Source: Pantoea rodasii (lineage in GTDB: Bacteria > Pseudomonadota > Gammaproteobacteria > Enterobacterales > Enterobacteriaceae). From it: a stretch of DNA of 64,000 nucleotides. Of this stretch, positions 53,168 to 63,974 are shown piece by piece. The notes under the pieces were generated by a model. It searched no databases and had not been told where the DNA came from. It worked only from the letters and a program-made list of their open reading frames with translations. The first letter of the stretch is position 1; each line of letters opens with the position of its first letter. The stretch covers positions 52,702 to 116,701 of the forward strand of contig NZ_MLFP01000015.1 in NCBI RefSeq assembly GCF_002095465.1, read 5' to 3'. The position numbers and the translations under genes were made by a program.

Positions 53168-54383
53168 ATGAGCACGCAAAACATCAAAAAAATCGTTCTG
53201 GCCTACTCCGGCGGTCTTGATACTTCAGCCATCATTCCATGGTTGAAAGAGAACTACGGTGACTGTGAAGTGGTGGCATTTGTCGCCAACATTGGCCAGG
53301 ATCCAGCCGATCTGGAAGGCGTTGAGAAGAAGGCGCTGCAGTCTGGTGCTTCTGAGTGCCACGTAGCGGATCTGCGTGAAGAGTTCATCAGCGAATATGT
53401 TTATCCAGTGCTGCAAACCGGTGCACTGTACGAAGGCACTTACCTGCTGGGCACCTCAATGGCACGTCCAATCATCGCTAAAGCGCAGGTTGAGCTGGCG
53501 CTGAAAGTCGGTGCAGACGCGCTGTGCCACGGTGCGACCGGTAAAGGTAACGATCAGGTGCGTTTCGAAACCACCTACACCGCACTGGCTCCACAGCTGA
53601 AAGTGGTTGCGCCTTGGCGTGAGTGGGATCTGCGTTCACGTGAAGCGCTGCTGGATTACCTGAAAGAGCGCAACATCCCGACCACCGCGTCGCTGGAAAA
53701 ATCTACAGCCGTGATGAGAACGCATGGCACATCTCTACAGAAGGCGGCGTGCTGGAAAGCCCAGCCAACGCACCGAACAAAGATTGCTGGGTGTGGACCG
53801 TTGATCCATTGGAAGCGCCAGATCAGCCAGAAAACGTAACCGTGACCGTTGAGAAAGGTCGTGTGGTGGCGGTAAACGGCGAGAAGCTGAGCCCGTTCCA
53901 GTGTCTGGAAAACTGAACGTGCTGGGCGCGAAACACGGTGTGGGTCGTATCGACATCGTGGAAAACCGTCTGGTCGGTATCAAATCTCGTGGCTGCTACG
54001 AAACTCCTGGCGGCACCATCATGGTCAACGCGCTGCGTGCGGTTGAACAGCTGGTACTGGATCGTGATAGCTTCAAATGGCGTGAGCAGTTGGGCCATGA
54101 AATGTCTTACGTGGTTTACGACGGTCGCTGGTTCGCGCCGCTGCGTAAATCCATCCAGGCCGCTGCCGAATCACTGGCAGAAGAAGTAAACGGCGAAGTG
54201 GTACTGCAGCTGTACAAAGGCCACGCCACTGCAACGCAGAAAACATCGGCCAACAGCCTGTATTCTGAAGAGTTTGCGACCTTTGGCGAAGACGAAGTGT
54301 ACGATCATCGTCACGCGGGCGGCTTCATCCGTCTGTTCTCTCTCTCTTCACGCATTCGTGCATTGAACGAGCAGAAGAAGTAA
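53168..54383 (+). CDS. argG: Argininosuccinate synthase (short form), two frameshifts
   Basis: ATP-dependent ligation of citrulline and aspartate. N-terminal PP-loop [20 protein letters not shown] and [13 protein letters not shown] are intact. Frame is lost at the A5 run 53697-53701 (TASLEK) and again at the A4 run 53909-53912 (CLEKLNVLG). Adding one A to each restores about 405 residues ending [10 protein letters not shown]. This is the roughly 400-residue form found in many bacteria, not the 447-residue type of E. coli K-12, whose argG is unlinked. Both breaks look like sequencing deletions. Confidence 0.94.
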
Positions 54384-54408
54384 TACCGCAGCAAATAACA
54401 TTTTTTGC

Positions 54409-54432
54409 AAGGGCGGCTTCGGGCCGCCCTTT
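54409..54432 (+). terminator. Hairpin/terminator between argG and argH
   Basis: 9-bp stem AAGGGCGGC / GCCGCCCTT, five-base loop, short T3 run. May attenuate transcription before argH. Confidence 0.7.
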
Positions 54433-54459
54433 CTATAACAGCATTCAGGAGTAAAGCAG

Positions 54460-55833
54460 ATGGCACTTTGGGGCGGACGTTTTTCGCAGGCAGCAGACCA
54501 ACGGTTCAAACAGTTCAACGACTCACTGCGTTTTGACTATCGTCTGGCGGAGCAGGACATCACCGGTTCGATAGCGTGGTCTAAAGCGCTGGTTACCGTG
54601 AATGTGTTGAGCAGCGAAGAGCAGCAACAACTTGAAGCCGCATTAAATGAACTGCTGGCAGACGTGCGCGCCAACCCTGAGCAGATTTTGCAAAGCGATG
54701 CAGAAGATATTCACAGCTGGGTTGAAGGCAAGCTGATCGACAAAGTCGGTGCTCTGGGCAAAAAACTGCACACTGGCCGTAGCCGTAATGACCAGGTAGC
54801 TACCGATCTGAAACTGTGGTGCAAAGAGCAGGTCGCGGTGCTGTTGGACGCCACGCGCGAGCTGCAATCTGCACTGGTTGCTACCGCTGAAGCGAATCAG
54901 GATGCCGTGATGCCGGGTTATACGCATCTGCAGCGTGCGCAGCCGGTGACCTTCGCCCACTGGTGTTTGGCCTATGTCGAAATGCTGGCGCGTGACGAAA
55001 GCCGTCTGCAGGATACGTTGAAGCGTCTGGATGTGAGCCCATTGGGCTGTGGCGCACTGGCCGGTACCGCGTATGAAATCGATCGTCAGCAGCTGGCGGG
55101 CTGGTTAGGCTTCGCATCTGCCACGCGCAACAGCCTCGATACCGTGTCTGACCGCGACCACGTGCTGGAACTGCTGTCTGATGCTTCTATCGGCATGATT
55201 CACCTCTCACGTTTCGCCGAAGATTTGATTTTCTTCAACACCGGCGAAGCAGGCTTCCTTGAGCTGTCTGACAAAGTGACGTCAGGTTCTTCACTGATGC
55301 CACAGAAGAAAAACCCGGATGCATTAGAACTGATTCGCGGCAAATGTGGCCGTGTACAGGGCGCACTGACCGGTATGATGATGACGCTGAAAGGCTTGCC
55401 GCTGGCGTACAACAAAGACATGCAGGAAGACAAAGAAGGGCTGTTCGATGCGCTCGACACCTGGGTTGATTGTTTGCACATGTCGGTACTGGTGCTGGAT
55501 GGCATTCAGGTAAAACGTCCACGTTGTCAGGAAGCGGCCGAGCAGGGTTATGCTAACTCCACCGAACTGGCAGATTATCTGGTGGCCAAAGGTGTACCGT
55601 TCCGCGAAGCGCACCACATTGTCGGTGAAACGGTGGTGGAAGCTATCAAACAAGGCGTGGCGCTAGAAGCACTGACGCTGGCGCAACTTAAGCAGTTCAG
55701 CGCTGTGATTGAAGATGATGTTTATCCAATCCTGTCGCTGCAATCTTGCCTCGACAAACGTAATGCGCAGGGCGGCGTGTCTCCTCAGCAAGTGGCATTT
55801 GCCATCGCTGAAGCGAAAAAGCGTTTAGGCTAA
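54460..55833 (+). CDS. argH: Argininosuccinate lyase
   Basis: 457 residues, as in E. coli. Cleaves argininosuccinate to arginine and fumarate. N-terminal [10 protein letters not shown], the [14 protein letters not shown] region and the superfamily signature [13 protein letters not shown] near 275-287 are all intact. Last gene of the arg cluster. The stop codon coincides with an A8 run that serves as the T run of a terminator on the other strand. Confidence 0.98.
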   Translation: MALWGGRFSQAADQRFKQFNDSLRFDYRLAEQDITGSIAWSKALVTVNVLSSEEQQQLEAALNELLADVRANPEQILQSDAEDIHSWVEGKLIDKVGALGKKLHTGRSRNDQVATDLKLWCKEQVAVLLDATRELQSALVATAEANQDAVMPGYTHLQRAQPVTFAHWCLAYVEMLARDESRLQDTLKRLDVSPLGCGALAGTAYEIDRQQLAGWLGFASATRNSLDTVSDRDHVLELLSDASIGMIHLSRFAEDLIFFNTGEAGFLELSDKVTSGSSLMPQKKNPDALELIRGKCGRVQGALTGMMMTLKGLPLAYNKDMQEDKEGLFDALDTWVDCLHMSVLVLDGIQVKRPRCQEAAEQGYANSTELADYLVAKGVPFREAHHIVGETVVEAIKQGVALEALTLAQLKQFSAVIEDDVYPILSLQSCLDKRNAQGGVSPQQVAFAIAEAKKRLG

Positions 55834-55863
55834 AAAAAAGCGGGCTCCTTTTCGGTAGCCCGC
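55832..55863 (-). terminator. Intrinsic terminator on minus strand after argH
   Basis: 7-bp stem GCGGGCT / AGCCCGC with a ten-base loop. On the minus strand it is followed by eight T, but there is no T run on the plus strand. It therefore points away from argH and fits a transcript coming from the oxyR side. Confidence 0.8.
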
Positions 55864-56020
55864 CAACCTCTAGCTTCAGAATTACATATTGTTATAGGCA
55901 CATCATCAAAGGCTGGCACTCCCGGCCAACGCTATGATATTTCGAGCTGCTTGCAGGTGATGCTCGATGTCATCTCAGCTTCATTTTCAACATTGCTTGC
56001 TATGGCCGGTATTATTCCTG
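55832..56020 (-). ncRNA. Candidate OxyS-like small RNA divergent from oxyR
   Basis: The minus strand of the argH-oxyR gap ends in a strong intrinsic terminator although no minus-strand protein gene lies there. In E. coli the oxidative-stress RNA OxyS is in exactly this position, divergent from oxyR and ending at argH. The 5' end is not determined: a TATCAT -10-like element near 55934-55939 would give about 95 bases, and a TAATAC near 56009-56014 about 170. Sequence similarity to E. coli OxyS is not obvious by eye outside the terminator position. Confidence 0.45.
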
Positions 56021-56096
56021 TTCATCGCTTGATAGGGCTAATCGTTCATTGCTATTCTATCTATCGCCACGGGCTATCGTGGTTTGGAGGATATCA

Positions 56097-57014
56097 ATGA
56101 ACATTCGTGATCTGGAGTATCTCGTTGCGCTTGCGGAGCATCGCCATTTCCGGCGTGCAGCTGATGCTTGTCATGTCAGCCAACCTACCTTGAGCGGACA
56201 GATTCGTAAGCTGGAAGATGAACTGGGTGTGATGCTGCTGGAACGTACCAGCCGCAAAGTCTTATTTACCCAGGCAGGGCTGTTGCTGGTGGATCAGGCG
56301 CGAACCGTGCTGCGTGAAGTGAAAGTGTTGAAGGAGATGGCAAGCCAGCAGGGCGAAGCGATGTCCGGTCCGCTGCATATTGGTCTGATTCCGACCACTG
56401 GCCCGTATTTGTTGCCGCAAATCATCCCGATGCTGCACCAGACTTTCCCCAAACTCGAAATGTATCTGCACGAAGCGCAGACGCAGCAGCTGCTGGCTCA
56501 GCTCGACAGCGGCAAACTGGATTGTGCCATTCTGGCGTTGGTGAAAGAGAGCGAGGCCTTTATTGAGGTGCCGCTGTTTGATGAACCGATGAAGCTGGCG
56601 ATCTATAAGGATCACCCGTGGCACGATCGCGATCGTGTGCCGATGTCAGATCTGGCGGGTGAAAAGCTGCTGATGCTGGAAGATGGCCACTGTCTGCGCG
56701 ATCAGGCGATGGGCTTCTGCTTCGAAGCCGGCGCCGATGAAGACACCCATTTCCGCGCAACCAGCCTGGAAACGCTGCGCAACATGGTTGCGGCAGGAAG
56801 CGGCATTACTTTACTGCCATCGCTGGCGGTGCCGAATGAGCGTGTGCGTGATGGCGTCTGCTATCTGCCATGCTACAAGCCGGTTCCACAGCGCACAATT
56901 GCTTTGGTGTATCGCCCAGGATCACCTCTGCGCAGCCGCTATGAGCAGCTGGCAGAAGCAATCAAAACCCATATGCAGGGTTACATGGGTACGTCGTTAA
57001 AACAGGCGGTTTAA
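56097..57014 (+). CDS. oxyR: Hydrogen-peroxide-sensing regulator OxyR
   Basis: 305 residues, LysR family. The winged helix-turn-helix ([20 protein letters not shown]) is followed by the sensor domain with redox cysteines C199 and C208 in [13 protein letters not shown], the exact E. coli positions. Start at 56097 follows GGAGG. The 3' end overlaps convergent sthA by 18 bases. Confidence 0.98.
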   Translation: MNIRDLEYLVALAEHRHFRRAADACHVSQPTLSGQIRKLEDELGVMLLERTSRKVLFTQAGLLLVDQARTVLREVKVLKEMASQQGEAMSGPLHIGLIPTTGPYLLPQIIPMLHQTFPKLEMYLHEAQTQQLLAQLDSGKLDCAILALVKESEAFIEVPLFDEPMKLAIYKDHPWHDRDRVPMSDLAGEKLLMLEDGHCLRDQAMGFCFEAGADEDTHFRATSLETLRNMVAAGSGITLLPSLAVPNERVRDGVCYLPCYKPVPQRTIALVYRPGSPLRSRYEQLAEAIKTHMQGYMGTSLKQAV

Positions 57015-58397
57015 GCCGTTAAGCGCTGCCACACGGTAGGCCTCGGCCATCGTTGGATAGTTGAAGGTGGTATTCACGAAGTACTCAATCGTGTTGCCGC
57101 CGTTCTTCTGTTCCATGATGGCTTGCCCGATGTGAATAATCTCTGCCGCACGCTCACCAAAGCAGTGAATGCCCAAAATCTCTTTGGTTTCGCGATGGAA
57201 CAGGATTTTCAGACTGCCCACATGCATCCCCACAATCTGCGCACGCGCCAGATGTTTGAACTGCGCACGACCCACTTCGTAAGGCACTTTCATCGCAGTA
57301 AGCTGCTGTTCGGTTTTCCCCACGGAGCTGATCTCCGGAATGGTGTAAATCCCGGTAGGAATGTCCTCGATCAGATGGGCAGTGGCTTCACCTTTAATGA
57401 TCGCCTGCGCGGCAATACGGCCCTGATCGTAGGCCGCTGAAGCCAGACTCGGATAACCAATCACGTCGCCCACCGCATAGATGTGCGGCTGCGCAGTCTG
57501 GTACATGCTGTTCACTTTCAGCAGGCCACGACCATCGGCTTCCAGCCCGACATTTTCCAGCGCCAGTGAGTCGGTATTACCGGTACGGCCGTTGGCGTAC
57601 AGCAGGCAATCCGCTTTCACTTTTTTGCCCGACTTCAGGTGCATGATTACGCCGTCACTCACACCTTCAATCTTCTCAAACTCTTCGTTGTGACGAATCA
57701 CCACGCCGCTGTTCCAGAAGTGATACGAGAGCGAATCTGACATTTCCTGATCGAGAAACGCCAGCAAACGATCGCGGGTGTTAATCAAATCAACCTTGAC
57801 GTTCAGGCCGCGGAAAATCGACGCGTATTCGCACCCAATCACACCAGCACCGTAAATAATCACGTGGCCAGGCTCATGATGCAGATTAAGGATGGAGTCG
57901 GAATCGTAAATACGTGGATGGGTAAAGTCGACGTCTGCCGGATGATATGGGCGTGAGCCGCAAGCAATCACGAATTTCTCTGCGGTTAAGCGTTCGCGGG
58001 TGCCATCTGGCTGTTCCACTTCAATGGTGTTGGCATCAACAAAGCGGGCATCGCCCTGATAAAGCTCACAACGGTTGCGCTCGTAAAAGCCCTGACGCAT
58101 GGCAGTCTGCTGACTGATAACGTTTTCAGTGTGATTCAGAATGTCAGCAAATGAAGAGCGAAGAAGTCGGGTGTGATCGCTATAAAGCGGATTTTGATTG
58201 AACTCGATAATACGGCTGACAGCGTGACGCAAAGCTTTAGAAGGGATCGTCCCCCAGTGAGTACAACCGCCGCCGATGTTATGGTAGCGTTCGATCACTG
58301 CAATGCGCGCTCCCTGCTTCACCAGGCCCATTGCCGCACCTTCGCCGCCTGGACCGGAGCCAATCACAATGGCATCGTAATCGTAAGACTTTTGCAT
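56997..58397 (-). CDS. sthA: Soluble pyridine nucleotide transhydrogenase
   Basis: 466 residues, as E. coli SthA. FAD enzyme re-oxidising NADPH with NAD+. N-terminal FAD site [17 protein letters not shown]. The active-site region [16 protein letters not shown] has a Thr where the second redox cysteine of disulfide reductases would be, as is typical for SthA. NAD site [17 protein letters not shown] near 180. Confidence 0.98.
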   Translation of the reverse strand: MQKSYDYDAIVIGSGPGGEGAAMGLVKQGARIAVIERYHNIGGGCTHWGTIPSKALRHAVSRIIEFNQNPLYSDHTRLLRSSFADILNHTENVISQQTAMRQGFYERNRCELYQGDARFVDANTIEVEQPDGTRERLTAEKFVIACGSRPYHPADVDFTHPRIYDSDSILNLHHEPGHVIIYGAGVIGCEYASIFRGLNVKVDLINTRDRLLAFLDQEMSDSLSYHFWNSGVVIRHNEEFEKIEGVSDGVIMHLKSGKKVKADCLLYANGRTGNTDSLALENVGLEADGRGLLKVNSMYQTAQPHIYAVGDVIGYPSLASAAYDQGRIAAQAIIKGEATAHLIEDIPTGIYTIPEISSVGKTEQQLTAMKVPYEVGRAQFKHLARAQIVGMHVGSLKILFHRETKEILGIHCFGERAAEIIHIGQAIMEQKNGGNTIEYFVNTTFNYPTMAEAYRVAALNGLNRLF

Positions 58398-58591
58398 ACC
58401 AGTACGTCCTATTTTTTTATCACATTTTTACAACGAGATTCTAACATCTCGCCGCGCACTTCTGAATTCTAACAGCGAAAAATCCCCAGTTTTGACAAAG
58501 CGTGAGGTACACAGGCGGTCACAAACTTTGCGCCACTGTACGCTGAAAAGTTTGTTATAGTGCCTGCCAGATCACTCAAAAGGCCGGGAAA

Positions 58592-59236
58592 ATGGGCGTT
58601 AGGGCGCAACAGAAAGAACGTACAAGACGTACGCTGATTGAAGCAGCTTTCAGTCAGTTGAGTGCAGAAAGGAGTTTTGCCAGCCTGAGTTTGCGTGAAG
58701 TTGCACGTGAAGCCGGAATCGCACCTACCTCATTTTATCGTCACTTCAAAGATGTGGATGAACTGGGTTTGACCATGGTCGACGAAAGTGGCCTGATGTT
58801 ACGCCAGTTGATGCGTCAGGCACGCCAGCGCATCGCCAAGGGCGGCAGCATCATTAAGACCTCCGTTGCCACATTTATGGAATTTATCGGGAACAATCCC
58901 AATGCTTTTCGTCTCTTACTACGCGAGCGCTCTGGAACATCAGCCGCGTTTCGTGCCGCAGTCGCGCGTGAAATTCAGCACTTTATCGCTGAGTTAGCGG
59001 ATTACCTTGAGCTGGAAAACCGTATGCCGCGCAGCTTCACTGAAGCGCAGGCCGAAGCCATGGTGACGATCGTGTTCAGCGCCGGCGCAGAAGCGCTGGA
59101 TGTGGATATCGAACAGCGGCGCAAATTGGAAGATCGCCTGGTGCTGCAACTGCGCATGATCGCCAAAGGTGCTTATTACTGGTATCGCCGGGAGCAAGAA
59201 CGTCTGGCGGTTACCCTGGAAAAACCCGAAGAGTAA
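58592..59236 (+). CDS. fabR: Fatty-acid biosynthesis repressor FabR
   Basis: 214 residues, TetR family. Helix-turn-helix in [25 protein letters not shown] near 35-58. Represses fabA and fabB in response to unsaturated acyl-CoA/ACP. Followed 18 bases later by yijD. Confidence 0.96.
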   Translation: MGVRAQQKERTRRTLIEAAFSQLSAERSFASLSLREVAREAGIAPTSFYRHFKDVDELGLTMVDESGLMLRQLMRQARQRIAKGGSIIKTSVATFMEFIGNNPNAFRLLLRERSGTSAAFRAAVAREIQHFIAELADYLELENRMPRSFTEAQAEAMVTIVFSAGAEALDVDIEQRRKLEDRLVLQLRMIAKGAYYWYRREQERLAVTLEKPEE

Positions 59237-59254
59237 TGTGATAAGGATAATGAA

Positions 59255-59611
59255 ATGATTGAGCAAAACCCGCGCGATAAAGGAACCCTGTTACTGGCTT
59301 TTATCACCGGATTAGCGATCAACGGCTCCTTTTCGGTGCTGTTCAGTACGTTTGTGCCATTTTCGATATTTCCGTTGATTGCACTTGGCCTCGCGGCCTG
59401 GTGTCTGCATCAACGTTATCTCAATCGCAATATGCCAGATGGCATGCCTTCACTGGCAGCGGCGTTTTTCCTGCTGGGCATTCTGGTGTATAGCGCGCTA
59501 GTGCGTGCTGAATATCCAGATATCGGTTCCAACTTCATTCCGACTATTTTGATGGTGGCGCTGGTGTTCTGGATTGCCACGCGCTTTCGTCGTGCCAGGA
59601 ACAAGAGCTAG
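59255..59611 (+). CDS. yijD: Inner membrane protein YijD
   Basis: 118 residues, DUF1422 family, four predicted transmembrane helices (for example TLLLAFITGLAINGSFSVLF and AAFFLLGILVYSAL). Function unknown. Co-transcribed with fabR in the conserved order fabR-yijD-trmA. Confidence 0.95.
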   Translation: MIEQNPRDKGTLLLAFITGLAINGSFSVLFSTFVPFSIFPLIALGLAAWCLHQRYLNRNMPDGMPSLAAAFFLLGILVYSALVRAEYPDIGSNFIPTILMVALVFWIATRFRRARNKS

Positions 59612-59612
59612 A

Positions 59613-59650
59613 AACAACAACGGGAACCGCAGGGTTCCCGTTGTTGTTTT
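59613..59650. terminator. Bidirectional terminator between yijD and trmA
   Basis: Perfect 16-bp stem starting AACAACAACGGGAACC with a short loop and T-rich right arm ending in T4. The mirror A-rich left arm also serves convergent trmA. Confidence 0.9.
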
Positions 59651-60751
59651 AGGCTTTACGCGTTAGCCACACGCCGCATTCCATATGGTGGGTGTACGGG
59701 AACTGGTCGAACAGCGCCAGCCGCGACACGTCATGCGTTTCACCTAGTATGGCAAGGTTATCGCACAGGGTTTGCGGGTTGCAGGAGATATAAAGGATGC
59801 GCGGATAGGCCTGCACCATCTTCACGGTTTCCTCATCTAACCCGCTGCGCGGCGGATCGACAAAGATGGTTTCGCACTGATAGCTCTTCAGGTCGATGCC
59901 TTCTAAACGCTTAAAGCTGCGTACGCCATTCATCGCTTGCGTAAACTCTTCCGCCGCCATGCGGATAATCTGCACGTTATCGATCTGGTTGGCCGCAATG
60001 TTGTACTGCGCCGATGCGACCGAAGGTTCGCGATCTCGGTTGCCAGTACGCGACGGAAGTTACGCGCCAGCGCCAGTGAGAAGTTGCCATTGCCGCAGTA
60101 CAGCTCCAGCAAATCACCGCGCGAGCCTTGGGTGACATCCAGCGCCCATTCCAGCATCTGAATGTTCATCGCTGCGTTTGGCTGGGTGAAGCTGTTTTCC
60201 ACCTGACGATAAATCATCTCTTTGCCCGCCACCGGCAGACATTCATCGACGTAATCGCGATCGAGGCAGATTTTGGTTTTGGTCGCACGTCCAATCAGTT
60301 GCACATCGATGCCTTCAGCGCGCAACGCATCTCGTAGCGCGGTGGCGGCTTCAGTCCAGTCCGCTTCCAGCTTGCGATGGTACAACAGCGAAATCACAAT
60401 CTGATTGCTCATGGTCGACAGGTAATCGATCTGGAATAGCTTGAAACGCAGCGCTTTGTTATCACGGATCGCATCGATCAGTTTTGGCATCAATTGGTTG
60501 ATCAACTCGCTGGCCGCGGGGAATTGATCCACACGGATGCGCTGTTTGGTCTCTTGATCAAAGATGATGTGGTAGAGATCGTCACCTTCATGCCAGATGC
60601 GGAATTCGGCGCGCATACGATAGTGGCTAACGGGTGAGCGGAACACCTCCACGTCCGGCGCGGCAAAGGGCACCATCATCGCCTGTAAACGGCTGACTTT
60701 TTCCGCCAGTTGCGCGTCGTATTGTTCAATCGGGAGCTGTTCGGGTGTCAT
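59649..60751 (-). CDS. trmA: tRNA (uracil(54)-C5)-methyltransferase, frameshifted
   Basis: SAM-dependent enzyme making ribothymidine at tRNA position 54. N-terminus [22 protein letters not shown] site [20 protein letters not shown]. Frame is lost after ATEIA at 60027-60028, where one extra T (A on the coding strand) restores [20 protein letters not shown]. Then the catalytic motifs DPPRSGLDE and SCNPQTLC follow. Corrected length 367 matches E. coli (366). Probably a sequencing deletion. Start chosen by homology over an upstream ATG. Confidence 0.94.
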
Positions 60752-60859
60752 CTTTAATCCTGGTAATAAGCTTGCTTGCCGGGCGATTGTAGGCATTCAC
60801 CTGCTGATGTCCAGTACTGTAAAGGTAAGATGGCTTTCCGGCCTTCTTGACCGTAGACT

Positions 60860-61100
60860 GCGACTGCCGGCCTCCTTGAGTTAAAAGGGAATCCAGTGTG
60901 AATCTGGAGCTGACGCGCAGCGGTAAAAGAATGTCGTGGTGAGTGCACCTATCAACACTGTCCTGCGGGATGGGAAGTTTTTCACCATTTATGATTCTCA
61001 GCCCGAAGACCTGCCGGTGTGACGTCGCATTTACTACGACCATCGCGTGCTATCGGTCGCAGGCCTGCGGCATCCTGCTTCGTCTTTTGGATGCTTACAA
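60860..61100 (+). promoter_or_regulatory. Cobalamin riboswitch of btuB
   Basis: The btuB leader contains the conserved adenosylcobalamin aptamer: GGGAATCCAGTGTGAATC, then GAGCTGACGCGCAGCGGTAA, and farther on the B12 box CAGCCCGAAGACCTGCCGG at about 60999-61017. The layout and motifs closely match the E. coli btuB leader. The downstream GC hairpin near 61060-61075 is the likely expression platform, controlling ribosome access and transcription when cobalamin binds. Confidence 0.95.
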
Positions 61101-61102
61101 CA

Positions 61103-62973
61103 ATGAATAAAAGCAACACTACGCTGTGTGCCTTCAGTGCAACGGCGCTTTCACTCTGGGCTGCGTATGGCTACGCTCAGGATGATGATACGCAAATCGT
61201 TACCGCCAACCGCTTCGCTCAACCGGTTTCATCGGTGCTGGCACCGACAACGGTCGTCACCCGTGAAGAGATCGATCGCTGGCAGGCGAAAAGCCTGACG
61301 GATGTGATGCGCCGTTTACCGGGCGTGGATATCGCGCAGAACGGCGGCCTTGGTCAATCCAGCTCGATGTTTATCCGTGGTACTAACTCCAGCCATGTGC
61401 TGATATTAATTGACGGCGTTCGCCTCAATCAGGCGGGTATTTCTGGTTCGTCTGATCTAAGCCAGATTCCGCTGTCACTGGTGCAACGCATCGAATATAT
61501 CCGTGGTGCACGTTCTGCGGTGTATGGCTCGGATGCGATTGGTGGGGTGGTGAACATCATTACCGGCCGTGGGAAACCGGGTACAACGTTGACGGCGGGT
61601 GTCGGTTCCAACGGTTACCAAAGCTATGATGGTTCCACACAGCAGATGCTGGGTGATGCTACCAAGCTCACCATGGCGGGAAACTATACCTACACCAGGG
61701 GCTACGATGTCGTGGCGAACTTGCCTGACGTGTATGGCGATCCCGCGCAAAAGACCGTGATGGTTTTATGAGTAAAACCCTGTATGGATCGTTGGAGCAT
61801 CAGTTTAGTGATGATTTCAGCGGCTTTGTACGCGGCTATGGCTTTGATAACCGCACCGCTTACGATGGTTATCCTACTTACGTAGAACCAAACACCTTTG
61901 TCGATACCCGCCAGCTTTATAGCCAAACCTGGGATACCGGCCTGCGCTTCAATCAGGGTATCTACTCATCCCAGTTAATCGCCAGCTATAGCCATACCAA
62001 AGATTACAACTACAGCCCGCAACTCGGTAAATATGATGCGACTGCCTCTTTAAATGATGTGCAGCAGTACAACCTGCAATGGGGCAATACGGTGCAAGTC
62101 GGGCACGGTGCAATCAGTGGTGGCGTGGACTGGCAGAAACAGACCTCGGAACCGGGTACCAACTCCACGATTGAAGGACAGGAGCAGCGTAATACTGGTA
62201 TTTATGCCACTGCACAGCAGCAATTTGGCAGCGTAACGCTGGAAGGGGCGGTGCGTGGCGACGACAACGATGCGTTTGGCTGGCACAACACCTGGCAGAG
62301 CAGTGCCGCGTGGGAGTTTGTCGACGGTTACCGTGTCTTCGCCTCTTACGGTACGGCATTCAAATCACCGAATCTGGGACAGCTGTACAGCCAGACCTAT
62401 GGTAACCCGGATCTGAAGCCAGAAAAGAGCAAGCAGTGGGAAGGGGGCTTTGAGGGGCTGACGGGCCCGGTAAACTGGCGTGTATCGGGTTATCGCAATG
62501 ATATCGACAATCTGATTGATAGCGATCCCAGCACCTACGTTTATTACAACATCGACAAAGCACGTATTAAAGGTGTTGAAGCTACTGCTTCCTTCGATAC
62601 AGGCCCGCTGAGCCATCAAGTCTCTTACGATTATGTTGATGCGCGTGATGCAGAGACCAATCAGCAGTTGGTACGCCGTGCTAAGCAGCAGGTGAAATAC
62701 CAACTCGACTGGACGATTTACGATTTTGACTGGTCTGTGACCTATCACTATCTTGGCGACCGTTACGATAACGACTACAACCACTCTTATACTCCGCAGC
62801 GCGTGAAATTAGGCGGCGTGAGCTTATGGGATCTTGCAGTGTCGTATCCGGTCACATCACAGCTCACCGTTCGTGGTAGAATTGCCAACATGTTCGATAA
62901 AGATTACGAGACAGTGTATGGCTATCAAACTCCAGGAACGGAGTATTACCTCAGCGCCAGCTACAGCTTCTGA
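61103..62973 (+). CDS. btuB: TonB-dependent vitamin B12 outer-membrane receptor BtuB, frameshifted
   Basis: 22-strand barrel importing cobalamin with TonB energy. Start at 61103 by comparison with E. coli (GGATG ahead), with signal peptide ([20 protein letters not shown]). The TonB box is DTQIVTANR, and the plug domain includes [12 protein letters not shown] and [19 protein letters not shown]. Frame is lost at the A4 run 61749-61752 (DPAQK). One extra A restores [20 protein letters not shown] and the barrel to its terminal YLSASYSF, about 623 residues. The 3' end overlaps murI by 56 bases as in E. coli. Confidence 0.95.
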
Positions 62974-63769
62974 TCCGCGTCCCACCGTGCTGGTGTTTGA
63001 CTCCGGCGTCGGTGGGCTCTCCGTCTATGATGAGGTCCGGCAATTGCTGCCGGACCTTCACTATCTCTACGCCTTCGATAATGAAGGTTTCCCTTACGGC
63101 GAAAAAACCGAAGACTTTATTGTCGAGCGCGTGGTTGCCGTCGTTGACGCGATTACAAAACGCTTTCCGCTGGCATTAGTCATTATTGCCTGTAACTCCG
63201 CCAGTACGGTTTCTTTACCTGCACTGCGTGAGCGCTTCGAATTTCCTGTTGTCGGCGTTGTTCCTGCGATTAAACCCGCTGCTCGTCTCACGCGTAATGG
63301 TGTAGTGGGATTACTGGCGACACGCGGCACGGTCAAGCGTCCTTATACGCATGAGCTGGTGGCGCAGTTTGCGCGCGAGTGCAAAATCGAAATGCTGGGT
63401 TCGGCTGAGCTGGTCGAGCTGGCAGAAGCGAAGTTGCATGGTGAAGAGGTGGAGCTGGCCGATGTGCGTCGCGCTGTCCAGCCTTGGTTACGTATGAAGG
63501 AGCCGCCTGACACCGTGGTGCTTGGATGTACCCATTTCCCGCTACTACGCGATGAGCTGCAAATGGTGTTGCCTGAAGGAACACGCTTAGTCGATTCGGG
63601 TGCGGCCATTGCGCGCCGCACGGTGTGGCTGTTAGAGCATGAAGCCCCTCATGCGGTTTCTTCAGATCAAAATGTGGCGTTTTGCACGCGTATGGATGAT
63701 GAGGTGATGCAATTATCACCGGTTTTGCAGCGCTATGGCTTCCCACTGCTGGAAAAACTGGCGATTTAG
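62918..63769 (+). CDS. murI: Glutamate racemase
   Basis: 283 residues. Cofactor-independent racemase supplying D-glutamate for peptidoglycan; essential. Start at 62918 (MAIKLQERS) inside btuB is chosen because E. coli murI begins at the same place relative to btu[15 protein letters not shown] with the catalytic Asp, first catalytic cysteine in IIACNSAST and second in LGCTHFPLL are intact. Confidence 0.97.
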   Translation: MAIKLQERSITSAPATASDPRPTVLVFDSGVGGLSVYDEVRQLLPDLHYLYAFDNEGFPYGEKTEDFIVERVVAVVDAITKRFPLALVIIACNSASTVSLPALRERFEFPVVGVVPAIKPAARLTRNGVVGLLATRGTVKRPYTHELVAQFARECKIEMLGSAELVELAEAKLHGEEVELADVRRAVQPWLRMKEPPDTVVLGCTHFPLLRDELQMVLPEGTRLVDSGAAIARRTVWLLEHEAPHAVSSDQNVAFCTRMDDEVMQLSPVLQRYGFPLLEKLAI

Positions 63770-63820
63770 TGGGGTTTCGACGAAAAAAACAACACTCAGA
63801 ATTTAAATTGCATTTAGCGC

Positions 63821-63857
63821 TTGTCAGCCCAAAAGAAATCCCTATACTGCGCCTCCA
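63821..63857 (+). promoter_or_regulatory. rRNA operon promoter P1
   Basis: TTGTCA, 16 bases, TATACT, then a GC-rich discriminator GCGCCTCC and a start near A63857. The run CACTGACACGGAACAACGG after it is practically the E. coli rrnB P1 start region. An A/T-rich UP-element-like stretch lies at about 63797-63818. murI-rrn order is as in E. coli. Confidence 0.92.
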
Positions 63858-63939
63858 CTGACACGGAACAACGGCTTACGAAGCGAAGTGTTCAGGAGGT
63901 GGTCTTCAAGGCAACCTTCAGAAAAGCAAAAATAAATGC

Positions 63940-63974
63940 TTGACTGAGAATGCGGAAAGCGTAATATACGCATC
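63940..63974 (+). promoter_or_regulatory. rRNA operon promoter P2
   Basis: TTGACT, 16 bases, TAATAT, followed by CATCCCGCGCCGC, matching E. coli rrn P2. The remaining bases to the window end are the start of the rRNA leader; 16S itself is outside the window. Confidence 0.9.

Noticed and set aside
56031..56068. OxyR binding site upstream of oxyR
   Set aside because: ATAG at 56032 and several CTAT words occur, but their spacing does not fit the ATAG-N7-CTAT-N7-ATAG-N7-CTAT pattern well enough to claim.
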